Assembly: GCA_031266535.1 (NCBI GenBank)
Contig: JAISAS010000004.1
Span: forward strand, 192,531 to 256,530
DNA length: 64,000 nucleotides
Reading direction: 5' to 3'
DNA from: Endomicrobium sp.
GTDB lineage: Bacteria > Elusimicrobiota > Endomicrobiia > Endomicrobiales > Endomicrobiaceae
The notes beneath the pieces are model-generated. The model was not told the origin of the DNA. It did no database searches and saw nothing but the letters and a program-made list of their open reading frames with translations. Every line of letters starts with the position of its first letter. The first letter of the stretch is position 1. A program made the position numbers and the translations under genes. Below, one piece after another: positions 1 through 10,965 of the stretch.

Positions 1-70
1 TATTTAATATTTTTTAGTTAAAAAAATAAGTGGTTTTACAATCGCTGATATAGACTCTCAAAAAATTCGA

Positions 71-1030
71 TTAAATATAATCTATTAATTCAAAAACATC
101 GGATAATTTAGATGCCTTATAAAAAGAAGCTTTTATTTTTGATGCACTTGGTAAATTTTTAACGTAATAATGAATGATTCTTTTTATCTTGACCAATCCT
201 TTTCTTTCGCCATAATGTAATATTAAATGTTGAATATGTTCTTTCAACCATTGCATTTTTTCTTCTTTTAAAGGAGACGGTGTTTTTTCACCGTTACTAA
301 AAAATTTCTCAAGTCTCCTAAAAATAGAATAATTAGCTATAGCTCCACGTCCTATCATAATCCCACTACAATTTGGTATCTTAAAAAAATTATGTGCCGT
401 CTCTTCATTTATAATACCTCCATTTGCTACAACAGGAATTTTTGCATTTTCACAAGCATCTGCAAATGATTTTAAATCTGGCGCTCCCATATGTTTTTGC
501 AAAACCGATCTAGCATGAACAACCACCATTTTTATTCCACAATCTTGAGCTATATTAATAATTTCTGGAGCTATATTTTGACCTGTTAAAAGACCTATTC
601 GTATTTTAATTGTTACTGGAATGTCAATACTTTTTACAACAGATTTCAAAATTTTAAAAATAAGCTTTTCATTGTCTAAAAGTTTTGCACCTCCACCTGA
701 TTTGAAAATTTTTTTCATAGGACATCCAAAATTTATATCTACAATATCAGCACCTATATCTCTAACAATTTTTGCCGCTTCCGACATATCATAAGCATCA
801 CATCCAAAAATCTGTACAGAAATAGGCCTTTCATGAGGAGATATTTTTATAATTTCTTTTGTTTTTTCACTGTTATGTATAAGCGCTTTTGCCGATATCA
901 TCTCTGTGTAAACAAGACCAGCTCCACCATTTTTAGCAAGACACCGCAAAGATATATTAGTTATTCCAGCCATAGGAGCAAGAATAATATTATTATTAAG
1001 TTTAATATTTCCTACACATAATTTTTGCAT
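71..1030 (-). CDS. dusB: tRNA-dihydrouridine synthase
   Basis: Dus family motifs LAPMAGITN, DINFGCPMKK (catalytic Cys), VTIKIRIG, NGGI. Confidence 0.93.
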   Translation of the reverse strand: MQKLCVGNIKLNNNIILAPMAGITNISLRCLAKNGGAGLVYTEMISAKALIHNSEKTKEIIKISPHERPISVQIFGCDAYDMSEAAKIVRDIGADIVDINFGCPMKKIFKSGGGAKLLDNEKLIFKILKSVVKSIDIPVTIKIRIGLLTGQNIAPEIINIAQDCGIKMVVVHARSVLQKHMGAPDLKSFADACENAKIPVVANGGIINEETAHNFFKIPNCSGIMIGRGAIANYSIFRRLEKFFSNGEKTPSPLKEEKMQWLKEHIQHLILHYGERKGLVKIKRIIHYYVKNLPSASKIKASFYKASKLSDVFELIDYI

Positions 1031-1070
1031 TTTTATTTATTCATACAAGAAGATTCTATAATCTAAATTC

Positions 1071-2111
1071 TCAACACCAATTCACAAGTTTAAGACGTGC
1101 TGACGATTTTAGATTATCTTGGTCATATTTTAAACCACATTTTTTTTGTTTTAGATATGCTGCACAACCAATCATTGCAGCATTATCCGTGCAATAAATT
1201 TTAGATGGAATAAAAATCTTTATTTTATTTTCATTCCCTATTCGTAGAAACATTCTTCTTATTAGTAAATTAGCACTTACACCTCCACCTAAAACAATTT
1301 TACGTAGATTAAATTTCTTTGCAGCATCAAATGATTTAAAACAAAGTGTTTCAACTACAGCTTGTCTAAAAGAAGCACAAATGTCATTTAAATGATTTTT
1401 ATTTTTTATAGGATTCCTTTTTAAATAATTTAAAAGAGATGTCTTTATCCCAGAAAAAGAAAAATCCCAGCTTCCTTTCATATAAGATCTTGGAAATTTA
1501 ATTGCTTCAGGATTACCTTTATCCGCTTTTTTATCTATAATAGGGCCACCAGGATAAGAAAAACCCAGCATTTTAGCAGCTTTGTCAAAAGCTTCGCCAA
1601 CAGCATCATCTCTTGTGTTACCAAGTATTTTATATTTACCAAAATCTTCAACTATTATAAGAGCTGTGTGACCTCCTGATATTATTAGGCTTAAAAATGG
1701 GGGCGTAATATTCTTTTTTTCAATAAAAATAGAATATATATGTCCTTCTAAATGATTTACAGATATTATTGGTTTTTTATAAATGCAAGCAATGGATTTT
1801 GCAGCTACCGCTCCCACAAGCAAAGCCCCGGATAAACCTGGTCCTGCCGTAAAAGCTACAGCATCTATTTGTTTATTAAAATTAATAAAATTTATACCAG
1901 CATCTTTTAAAGCTTTATGTATTACTAAATTTATATTTTCCATATGCGCTCTACTTGCAAGCTCAGGAACAACACCAAAAAATTTGGAATGTATCTTTAT
2001 TTGAGAAGAAATTACAACGGATTTTATTTTCGTCCCACCTAAAACTACAGATGCAGAAGTTTCATCACAAGAAGTTTCTATGGCAAAAATGTTCATATTG
2101 TTAAAATTCAA
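1071..2111 (-). CDS. tsaD: tRNA N6-adenosine threonylcarbamoyltransferase
   Basis: IETSCDETSASVV, VNHLEGHIYS, LSLIISGGHTALI, VLGGGVSAN motifs. Confidence 0.96.
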   Translation of the reverse strand: MNFNNMNIFAIETSCDETSASVVLGGTKIKSVVISSQIKIHSKFFGVVPELASRAHMENINLVIHKALKDAGINFINFNKQIDAVAFTAGPGLSGALLVGAVAAKSIACIYKKPIISVNHLEGHIYSIFIEKKNITPPFLSLIISGGHTALIIVEDFGKYKILGNTRDDAVGEAFDKAAKMLGFSYPGGPIIDKKADKGNPEAIKFPRSYMKGSWDFSFSGIKTSLLNYLKRNPIKNKNHLNDICASFRQAVVETLCFKSFDAAKKFNLRKIVLGGGVSANLLIRRMFLRIGNENKIKIFIPSKIYCTDNAAMIGCAAYLKQKKCGLKYDQDNLKSSARLKLVNWC

Positions 2112-2142
2112 CCTTTTAAATATCCATCAATTAATGCTTATT

Positions 2143-2559
2143 TTACCTACTATAAATAAAAGTTATACTATAATAATTTCTATTTGATAAATAAAATTTA
2201 TATGTTATGGAACCATCAGAATTATTCATTCTTCTTAAATTCATTCGCATAGAACGAGCAATATTTTTAAAATTTGTTTCAAAAGATTGCACAATTCTAT
2301 TATCTTTAAGTTTTATAATTTTATAAAACTTATTCCACTTGACTGTTTTTTCAGTTTTTTCCCTTACATACTGAATTAAAATATCATTTTGAACAATACC
2401 ATTCGCAACTAAAACATTTATTATTTTTTTTTCGAGAAGTACATCAGAGGATACTTTATGCTTTTGTATAAAATGTATGAAGATCCATATCCCAACACAA
2501 CACAAAAATAATAAAATTAAATATATTCCAACTAACACACCCTTTTTTATTATCTTCAC
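2143..2559 (-). CDS. hypothetical protein, N-terminal TM segment
   Basis: 138-aa ORF, hydrophobic N-terminus, same strand as neighbours. Confidence 0.55.
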   Translation of the reverse strand: MKIIKKGVLVGIYLILLFLCCVGIWIFIHFIQKHKVSSDVLLEKKIINVLVANGIVQNDILIQYVREKTEKTVKWNKFYKIIKLKDNRIVQSFETNFKNIARSMRMNLRRMNNSDGSITYKFYLSNRNYYSITFIYSR

Positions 2560-2677
2560 AACACTCTCCTCACAAAAATTAATCTTTAAATCTCAATTTA
2601 TTGTTTTTTCACCATCTAGCTTTTATCTTATGAACAAATTTCTGCTACTAAAAACAATAAAATATAAATAATAAGGA

Positions 2678-3856
2678 TTATTTTGCTTTAAGCCACAGCA
2701 CTGGATTGTCAGGAATATTTTTATATCTTATTTCAAAATATAATACACCATGCTCACCGCTACCAAGCTCTGCAATAATTTTTTCCTTAGGGACTACCTC
2801 TCCTTCCTTTACAAATATTTTATTTAAAAGACCGTAAATAGCAAAAATTTCATTTTTATGATCTATTATGATAATTTTACCATAAGTACGAAACGAACCA
2901 GTAAAAACCACGGTTCCAGAATTAATACTTTTTATGCTACTAAAATTAGCAGCATTTATTTTTATTCCATTGCTTATTATACAAGTATCAAGCTCTGGGT
3001 GCCTATTTCTACCAAAACTAACAACAATCTCCCCATCTACAGGCCAAGAAAAAGATTTTTTTATTTTTATTTGCTGCACAGACATAGATCTTTGTTTTTG
3101 TTTATTTGCTAAATTTATTTTATCTATTAAATTTTGTAATGCTCTTGCACTATCATTCAAAATCTTTATTTCTTTTTCTGCCATAAGCCTTTTATTTAGA
3201 GTTGTTTTTAAATACTTACTTTTTTCTAAAAAAATATTTTTATGTTTTGTTACCAATTTATTTTCTCTATATTGTAAATCTAAAAGATTTTTTTTTAATT
3301 TTCCACATCGTTTTATATTTAATGTTGAGATAGCAACATACTTTTTTTCCTTATCAATTTTTTTCTTTTCATATTCCAAACACTCACGTTTTATCTTATA
3401 TGCCATAGGATTCTGTTCATAAGAAAACATAAAAGTCATTTTGTTAAAAAAATTTATATCTATAATCATTATTTTATTCCAATTAGCCCTTCTCATAGAT
3501 GCATCCTCATAATTTTTTAAAAACTTTTTTAAATTAAATTGAACAGATTTAATGTCAGATAAACATTTTTCAAGTTTCTCCTCAGTTCTCTCTATATCAC
3601 AACTAAGAACTTTAATTTCTTTTTTAAAAATTTTTTCTTTTAAAATAAGATTATTTTTTTCCAATTCTTTTTCTTTCAGCGACTTCCTAATCTTATAAAG
3701 TTCTTGTGAATGTACCTGTATACTTTCACATTTTGCAATATCTATTGTGAAAATTTGGAAAATACAAAACAATAAAAAAAATAAAATCCGTGATATAAAA
3801 TCAACGTAAAATTTTAAAGATGATAGATAAATTTTGCAGTGTATTACTATTTTCAT
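2678..3856 (-). CDS. EnvC-like murein hydrolase activator: coiled coil plus degenerate LytM/M23 domain
   Basis: N-terminal signal/TM, long coiled coil, C-terminal M23-like fold (FSWPVDGEIVVSFGR...GTVVFTGSFRTYGKIIIIDHKNEIFAIYG) immediately downstream of ftsX. Confidence 0.8.
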   Translation of the reverse strand: MKIVIHCKIYLSSLKFYVDFISRILFFLLFCIFQIFTIDIAKCESIQVHSQELYKIRKSLKEKELEKNNLILKEKIFKKEIKVLSCDIERTEEKLEKCLSDIKSVQFNLKKFLKNYEDASMRRANWNKIMIIDINFFNKMTFMFSYEQNPMAYKIKRECLEYEKKKIDKEKKYVAISTLNIKRCGKLKKNLLDLQYRENKLVTKHKNIFLEKSKYLKTTLNKRLMAEKEIKILNDSARALQNLIDKINLANKQKQRSMSVQQIKIKKSFSWPVDGEIVVSFGRNRHPELDTCIISNGIKINAANFSSIKSINSGTVVFTGSFRTYGKIIIIDHKNEIFAIYGLLNKIFVKEGEVVPKEKIIAELGSGEHGVLYFEIRYKNIPDNPVLWLKAK

Positions 3857-3857
3857 A

Positions 3858-4601
3858 TTATCTCAATATAATTTCAAAAGCAGTTGTAAAAAATATTATC
3901 ACTCCTATTGATGTCATACAAATTGATAGAGGATAATGCATATAAAAGCAAATAATCAACAAAACAACATAACTAAAAATAGAAACCAATAAGTATAAAA
4001 AAATATTAGAAATTAATTTTTTAGTATTCTTATTTTTTTTAATCATAAAAAGAATACACTTTAAAATAAATAAAATAAAAATAATAATTGAAAATATAAA
4101 AAATACTCTCATATAAAACAATAATAAATTCTTAATTTTTACATAATTATTAAAAAGAAATGTATCATAAACTAATTCATCAATCGCATGAATTTTATTT
4201 AGCATGTTTTTAACATTTAAAAGAAATTTTTCATTAGGAATAAATTTCGGAACAGTTACAGCATATGATTGAATTATTTCAAAATTATTTTCTTCAACAA
4301 TATTTTTTAAAAATGGATTTTTTTCAATTGCTCGTAAACATGCTTCTTGAGCGGTTACATACTCTTTTACATCTACAAGTCCAGTATCTTTAATTTTTTT
4401 AATTACAGAAAGAGATAAATCATCGTTAAAATTTTTATTAAAGAAGACAATTATCTTAACATTATCATATAATTTAGAAGCATAGTCTCTAATTTTATAA
4501 TAATGATCTACTCCAAAGATACAAAATATATAAAAAAACGCTAAAGCAAAAAATTTTAAAATTTTATGTGCAAACTCTATTGTAAATTTTTTATTTACCA
4601 T
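3858..4601 (-). CDS. ftsX: divergent FtsX-like cell division permease
   Basis: four predicted TM segments, extracellular loop with KIIVFFNKNFNDD / VKEYVTAQEA pattern; located before EnvC-like gene. Confidence 0.7.
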   Translation of the reverse strand: MVNKKFTIEFAHKILKFFALAFFYIFCIFGVDHYYKIRDYASKLYDNVKIIVFFNKNFNDDLSLSVIKKIKDTGLVDVKEYVTAQEACLRAIEKNPFLKNIVEENNFEIIQSYAVTVPKFIPNEKFLLNVKNMLNKIHAIDELVYDTFLFNNYVKIKNLLLFYMRVFFIFSIIIFILFILKCILFMIKKNKNTKKLISNIFLYLLVSIFSYVVLLIICFYMHYPLSICMTSIGVIIFFTTAFEIILR

Positions 4602-4945
4602 TTTAAATATTTCCTCCGTAATCGTAATTATATAATTTTATACTATTATCTAAATTAATTATAAATATAACATTTATATATACACAAAAGACAGTAATTT
4701 TACTTCATTGAATTTTTTAATTATTTTTTTATGTACAAATATCATATACAATACACTTTAAATATAAATATCACAAAATCACATATCTTTATTACTGATT
4801 AATTTTCTAAAAATTTCCTATTTTTATATAATATCTTGCGTTTTGTTACTGTTTATATGAATATTAAGATGTATAAATGTAAATTTTGCTGTAAAAAATA
4901 AAAAAATTTACAATATTATATAAGTTTCATAAATAAGGTAAACAA

Positions 4946-5290
4946 ATGATAATCATACCAGCTATCGATATATACAGGAAAATTCTGTAGAATTAAAACA
5001 ATGCAGAATTGATACTGAAACTATTTATTCTACAAATTCGGTATTTATAGCTAAACTTTGTAAAGTAAAAGGTGCACAGTATCGTATACATGTTTATAGA
5101 TTTAGATAATACTTTGGATGGACATGCAAAAATTATAGTTACAAATGTAACCTCAGTTAGTATTTTAAAACATGTAAATGAGCCTAAAGATAGGTGCTCA
5201 AGAAATTTTGTATATCAATATATAAAGATATGAAATATCTATTAAGCTGATTTTATTGGACTAAAAAATTGTTCAAAATAAAAATAAGAA
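4946..5290 (+). pseudogene. hisA: hisA remnant (phosphoribosylformimino-AICAR ribotide isomerase), frameshifted and internally deleted
   Basis: ATG with upstream [17 protein letters not shown], then shifted frame [41 protein letters not shown], later GAQEILYINIYKDM; matches HisA consensus segments. Confidence 0.85.
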
Positions 5291-5476
5291 AATGGAAATA
5301 AAACTCTGTATAATCTGTATAATTTAAGATAGCCATAAAAATCAATTAAACATTGTTCAATAAATATTCATTTCTGAATTTGTTTAACTTGATAAATATA
5401 GAAAAAAACAATATATACGCAGTATCTTTTCTTGTCTAGTTAAAATGCTCGTATAATTTAGAAATAGAGGTTTAAA

Positions 5477-6439
5477 ATGAAAAAATTTATAATAGCTGAG
5501 CAAATTTTAAAAATAGAGTCTAAGGCCGTAAACAACCAAATTAAGCATTTAGATTCAAATTTTGAAAAAGCAGTCTCTTTCATTCAAAATTGTACAGGTC
5601 GTATTGTAGTTATGGGTCTTGGAAAATCTGGATTAATAGGAAAAAAAATTTCTGGGACTATGTCTTCCGTAGGTATACCTTCTACATTTTTACATTCATC
5701 AGACGGATTACATGGAGATATAGGAATGTTAATAAGAAATGACATTGTATTGATGCTTTCTTATTCAGGGGGAACAGAAGAAATAAAAAAAATCTTTTCT
5801 ATTTTAAAAAGAATAAAAATTAAAATTATAGCAATGACTGGTAAAATTAAAGCTCAAATATGGCAAAATTGTGATTGTATTATTAACTGTAGCGTTGAAA
5901 AAGAAGCTTGTCCATATAACATTATTCCCACTTCATCAACTACTGCAATGCTTGCAATGGGCGATGCTTTAGCACTTACAGTTTCAAACTTAAAAGGCTT
6001 TACAAAAAAAGATTTAGCAATATTACATCCTTTAGGTTCAATAGGAAAACGACTTACTGTAAAAGTAAGTGACATCATGAGAAAAGACAAAAAAAATCCA
6101 ATTGTACAGTGTACATCAACAGTTGAGGATGCTATTTTTATCATGACAAATACAAAAATTGGTGCCACAAGTATTGTTGATTCTGAGGGCAAAATTATAG
6201 GATTTTTTACTGATGGAGATTTACGTAGGCACATTCAAAAAAATTATCAAATACTAAGTGAAAATATAACTAATGTCATGACAAAACACCCCAAAACAGT
6301 AAAATCTGAAGTTATGGCCGTAGAAGCAATTAAAATCTTAAAAAAATATAATATAGATAACATCCCAGTTGTAGATAAAAACCAAAAACTTTTGGGTATT
6401 TTAGATCTAGGAGACTTATTATCCGAAGGAATTTCATAA
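5477..6439 (+). CDS. kdsD: D-arabinose-5-phosphate isomerase (SIS + tandem CBS domains)
   Basis: VVMGLGKSGLIGKKISGTMSS, LHPLGSIGKRL, two CBS motifs. Confidence 0.93.
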   Translation: MKKFIIAEQILKIESKAVNNQIKHLDSNFEKAVSFIQNCTGRIVVMGLGKSGLIGKKISGTMSSVGIPSTFLHSSDGLHGDIGMLIRNDIVLMLSYSGGTEEIKKIFSILKRIKIKIIAMTGKIKAQIWQNCDCIINCSVEKEACPYNIIPTSSTTAMLAMGDALALTVSNLKGFTKKDLAILHPLGSIGKRLTVKVSDIMRKDKKNPIVQCTSTVEDAIFIMTNTKIGATSIVDSEGKIIGFFTDGDLRRHIQKNYQILSENITNVMTKHPKTVKSEVMAVEAIKILKKYNIDNIPVVDKNQKLLGILDLGDLLSEGIS

Positions 6440-6475
6440 AAATAATCGACAATTCATAGAATTTAAGGAGAAAAA

Positions 6476-7279
6476 ATGAAAATAGTATCTGAAAATAGAT
6501 CTGAAAAGAAAGGTTTTCCAGCTGGTATTTGGACAAAATGCAAAAAATGTGACGAAATCTTTCTACAAAAAGATTTTGAAGAAAACTTTATGGTATGCCT
6601 TAAATGTGGTTATTATACAAGACTCAGTGCATATCAAAGAATCGAATTTACAGTAGATAAAAAAAGTTTTAAAGAAATAAACGCAGATATTAACAGCATC
6701 AATTTTTTAAATTTTCCTGGTTATTCTGATAAAATTGAAAATTCAAAAATAAATGAAGCTATAATTACAGGAGAAGCAAAAATTAATGGATTCAATGTTA
6801 TAATAGCAGTTATGGATTTTGAATTTATGGGTGGAAGCATGGGATCTGTAGTTGGTGAAAAAATAGTAAGAGCTGTAGAAAAAGCAATTAAAAAAAAATA
6901 TCATTTAATTATCATTTCAGCATCAGGTGGAGCAAGAATGCAAGAAGGAACAATGTCTCTTATGCAAATGGCTAAAACAAGCGCTTCCATTGCAAAACTT
7001 GCCGATAGTAAACTTGCTTATATTTCAATATTAACAGATCCTACAACTGGTGGTGTAGCAGCAAGTTTTGCTATGCTTGGTGATATAAATATTGCAGAAC
7101 CTAAAGCTTTAATAGGTTTTGCAGGCCCAAGAGTTATTGAACAAACAATAAAACAAAAACTTCCAGAAGGATTCCAACTTTCAGAATTTTTAGAAAAACA
7201 TGGAATGATTGATATTATCGCTGAAAGAAAAAATATGAAAGATATTTTAACTAAAATATTGAGATTTTTTAGTAAATAA
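6476..7279 (+). CDS. accD: acetyl-CoA carboxylase carboxyltransferase subunit beta
   Basis: zinc-finger CKKC...[37 protein letters not shown]. Confidence 0.95.
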   Translation: MKIVSENRSEKKGFPAGIWTKCKKCDEIFLQKDFEENFMVCLKCGYYTRLSAYQRIEFTVDKKSFKEINADINSINFLNFPGYSDKIENSKINEAIITGEAKINGFNVIIAVMDFEFMGGSMGSVVGEKIVRAVEKAIKKKYHLIIISASGGARMQEGTMSLMQMAKTSASIAKLADSKLAYISILTDPTTGGVAASFAMLGDINIAEPKALIGFAGPRVIEQTIKQKLPEGFQLSEFLEKHGMIDIIAERKNMKDILTKILRFFSK

Positions 7280-7282
7280 ATA

Positions 7283-8537
7283 ATGTTTTATAAAAATTTG
7301 AAAGAATATGAAGGGATGAACTCAGGACTTTCAAGAATAAAAAAATTTCTTAAAAGTGTGAATAATCCTCAGACCAACATAAAGATAATACATATAACTG
7401 GCACTAATGGAAAAGAATCAACAGTTGCCTTTATATCAGAAATTTTAATAACAAATGGATATAAAACTACTTTATATACTTCTCCTCATATAGTTAATAT
7501 CACTGAAAGAATTAAAATCAATAATAAGAACATATCTTTAAAAGATTTTACAAATTTATCAAAAAAATACTTTAATAAAATCACGAAATATAAACTTTCA
7601 TATTTTGAATACTTAACCGCACTAGTTTTTATATATTTTACGAAACATAAAGTTGATATTACAATAATAGAAACTGAGCTTGTTGTAGGACGTTTTGATA
7701 CAACAAATGTCATAAAAAACCTTTTAATATGTGTAATAACATCAATTACAATAGAACATCAGGAAATATTAGGTAATAGTATCACAAAAATAGCTTCTGA
7801 AAAATTTGGAATAATAAAAAGAGGAACTTGTATCGTTTGTGGATATATCTCCAAAAAAGCAATTAGTATAATTAAAAATAAATCAAATTTCTATATTTAT
7901 GGAAAAGATTTTAAGGCAATAAATAATAAGTTAGGCAACAACCAAAAATTTGACTATATAAATAAAAATATGAAACTATGTACATCTCTTTTTGGTAAAC
8001 ATCAATTGATGAACGCTTCAGTTGCCATTTTTGTTGCAAACATTTTAAGTAAAATGGGCTACTATTTATATAAGACTAATATAAAAAAAGGTTTGAAAAA
8101 TACTATTTGGCATGGAAGATTTGATATAAGAAAAGTTATTAATAATTCAAAAAATTTTAAATTAATTCTATATGGTGCTCATATACATGGATTAAATGCA
8201 TTTTTTGAGATGTTTAACCAATTAGGATTTTCAAAAACAAAACAAGTTTTTATTTTTGCTGTTATGAAAGAAAAAAAATATAAATACATAATTAAAAAAA
8301 TAGTTCCTTACACAAAAAAAATAATATTACCTAAAATAAATAATGAAAGAGCAGTGAATCCTGAAATTCTAAAATTTGAGATTTTGTACTATACTACTGT
8401 AAAAAGTAAAATTTATATTGTAAATTCGATAAAAATGCTTCAGATATATTAATGGTGAAATCGCAATAACAATAGACTCTCTTTATCTTGTGGGAGAAAT
8501 TTTAAAATATCTTTTTTCTCAAAATACAAAAAAATGA
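7283..8537 (+). pseudogene. folC: folC-like folylpolyglutamate/dihydrofolate synthase, probable pseudogene
   Basis: ORF 7283-8452 shows FolC family but GTNGKES, YGAHIHG and loss of C-terminus; remaining C-terminus NGEIAITIDSLYLVGEILKYLF found in another frame at 8451-8537. Confidence 0.75.
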
Positions 8538-8614
8538 GTAAACTTAAGTGATGCAACTTAAATTTATTATAAAAATATAAACAGTATAAATGGGTTTTTA
8601 CAAATTAAAATTAA

Positions 8615-10567
8615 ATGAATAAATCGTACAAATTTACTATTTTTATTTTGATACTTTTTGCTATCAAAGCTTTCGCTCATAAAATTGATATAGTTGCAGA
8701 TAATTTAGAATATGATGATTTATATAGTAAACTTGATGCAAAAGGACATGTTGTTCTTTATTGGAAGAATATAAAATTACATGCCGATCATGTAGAACTT
8801 TTTATAGATAAAAAAATTCTTAATAGTGACGGTAATATTAAATTCGAAGAATCTAAAAATACAATTTATGCAAACAGATTAACATACAATTATAAAACAG
8901 AAAGTGGTAATATAGAAGAAACTTTTTCTTATTTACATCCTATATTTATTCGTGCATGTTCTATGGAAAAATTAAATAAAGATACATATTTGATTAAAAA
9001 TATAAAACTTTCAAATTGTGATTTAAATAATCCTCATGTATATTTTAAAGCAAAACGAGGAAAAATTAGTATGAATAAAAGAGTAACCCTTTATTGGCCA
9101 TTTTTTTATATTGGAAAAGTTCCAATATTTTTTTCACCAATAATTACAAAATCGCTTAAAAATAAAAAATCTTTTGCTTCAGATTTTGAAATTACAATTG
9201 AACCAAGCTATACAAATAATGAGGGTATATCTTTAAAAACTAAAATTTTATCACCATTAAATAAATATTCAACAGCTGGAGTTAAATATGATTATTTAGG
9301 AATTAGAGGACATGGTTATGGGGGAAATATTAAATACTTAAATAAAAATAAAAAATTAGACATTGATATATATACAATTAATGATTTAATTGAAAAAAGA
9401 AAAAGATGGAAGCTGAATACTTATTATGAACAAAAAATAAATAAATGGGAAGTAAAATCTGAGATAAAATTTATGAGTGACAAAGATTTTAATACTCATT
9501 TCGATAAAAATAACAAAAATATTGAAAATATCTTAAGATCTTATGCATATTTAATAAAGCAAGGGAAGAATACAGCTTTAGAAATATATGCTAAACGCTT
9601 CGATAAATATAATAAATTTAATAAAAATTATGAAATATTGTCTTCAGATATACCAATTATAAAATTCACATATTTTCCAAAAAGTATTTTATTTAATATA
9701 ACACATGATTTTATTTTTAAATATAAATATAACAATAATTATGAAGAACATACTCATACAAACATAAGTTCTTTAAATTATGGTTTAAAAAAAGCTTTTA
9801 CTTTAGGAAAATTCACATTAAAACCAAATTTTATAATAACTAAAAATTTATATGATAAAAATAAATTAAATAATAAAAGAAATATTTTTATAACAAAATA
9901 TTCAAACTCTTTAAATTTAAGATACAGAGCTACAAATTGGATAGATTGTGACATAAATTATTTGTTAAGAACTAGAACTAAGGAAAATTCCTTATATATA
10001 GATAGATTTGCAGAAGATCATGGGATAGAAATAAATAAATTTTTCTTTAAAAATTTTATGTATATTGGAAGCAAAGCCATAATCATAACCGATTTTTCGT
10101 ATAATTTTAATTCTCAACAACATAAGAATAATCAAAAAAAAGGAATATACATGCCACTTAAATCTGAAATAATATGGACCCCAAAACATTACTTTACAAC
10201 AAATATAACACAGACACACTTATTAAATCCTTTTCAATGTCAAAATTTAAACTTAGATTTAAAGATAGGAGATAGTGAAAAAATTTATTTAGAACTTGGA
10301 ATTTTTTACAAAAAACATAAACCAATAAATAATATTTTTGGTTTTGGTATATGGCTTACTCCAAAATGGAAATTTGATTATTACGCAACAGCAAATAATG
10401 AACATAAAATAAAACTATATAGAGACAGCCACTGTTATAATCTAAATATAGGATATAACATAAAGAAAAAAAAACACGAAGAATTCTTAAAATTTGATAT
10501 TAAAACAAATATGTCTTTTAACAAAAAAAATGAAAAATTTAATAATGATAAAAATTCATTCTATTAA
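8615..10567 (+). CDS. lptD: LptD/OstA-like outer-membrane LPS assembly protein
   Basis: signal peptide, N-terminal OstA domain (IVADNLEYDDLYSKLDAKGHVVLYWKNIKLHADHVEL), then beta-rich C-terminal part. Confidence 0.8.
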   Translation: MNKSYKFTIFILILFAIKAFAHKIDIVADNLEYDDLYSKLDAKGHVVLYWKNIKLHADHVELFIDKKILNSDGNIKFEESKNTIYANRLTYNYKTESGNIEETFSYLHPIFIRACSMEKLNKDTYLIKNIKLSNCDLNNPHVYFKAKRGKISMNKRVTLYWPFFYIGKVPIFFSPIITKSLKNKKSFASDFEITIEPSYTNNEGISLKTKILSPLNKYSTAGVKYDYLGIRGHGYGGNIKYLNKNKKLDIDIYTINDLIEKRKRWKLNTYYEQKINKWEVKSEIKFMSDKDFNTHFDKNNKNIENILRSYAYLIKQGKNTALEIYAKRFDKYNKFNKNYEILSSDIPIIKFTYFPKSILFNITHDFIFKYKYNNNYEEHTHTNISSLNYGLKKAFTLGKFTLKPNFIITKNLYDKNKLNNKRNIFITKYSNSLNLRYRATNWIDCDINYLLRTRTKENSLYIDRFAEDHGIEINKFFFKNFMYIGSKAIIITDFSYNFNSQQHKNNQKKGIYMPLKSEIIWTPKHYFTTNITQTHLLNPFQCQNLNLDLKIGDSEKIYLELGIFYKKHKPINNIFGFGIWLTPKWKFDYYATANNEHKIKLYRDSHCYNLNIGYNIKKKKHEEFLKFDIKTNMSFNKKNEKFNNDKNSFY

Positions 10568-10585
10568 ATAATATTATCATATACT

Positions 10586-10676
10586 GGAGAAGTGGCCGAG
10601 TTGGTTTAAGGCGTTAGTTTCGAAAACTAATATACGAATAAATTTCGTATCGGGGGTTCAAATCCCCCTTTCTCCG
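10586..10676 (+). tRNA. tRNA-Ser (anticodon CGA)
   Basis: cloverleaf with long variable arm: acceptor GGAGAAG/TTTCTCC, anticodon stem-loop TTAGT-TTCGAAA-ACTAA, TPsiC GGGGGTTCAAATCCCCC; 3' CCA not encoded. Confidence 0.95.
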
Positions 10677-10965
10677 ATAATACAGATAAAAATTAAAGCT
10701 TATATATTATAATTTTATTGTAATTATTGTAATAAAAATTTTTCTATAAATATTGTAGTATGTTCCTTAATAAAATTATTTAAAATTCAATACATAAATA
10801 GTATGTTTTAAAACGCTCAATATTTCAAGAATTAAAAAATTATATTAAGTTGTCACTTTCATAGAAATATTTGCTAAAATTAAGTTAAATTAATTTGAAA
10901 GAAGAAAAATAAAAAATTTTAATAACAAAAATAATATTTTTTAGATACGTAAAAAGGTAAAAAAA

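Noticed and set aside
2934-3422. 162-aa Phe/Leu-rich plus-strand ORF
   Set aside because: Antisense to the EnvC-like coiled coil; hydrophobicity reflects the Lys/Glu-rich opposite strand.
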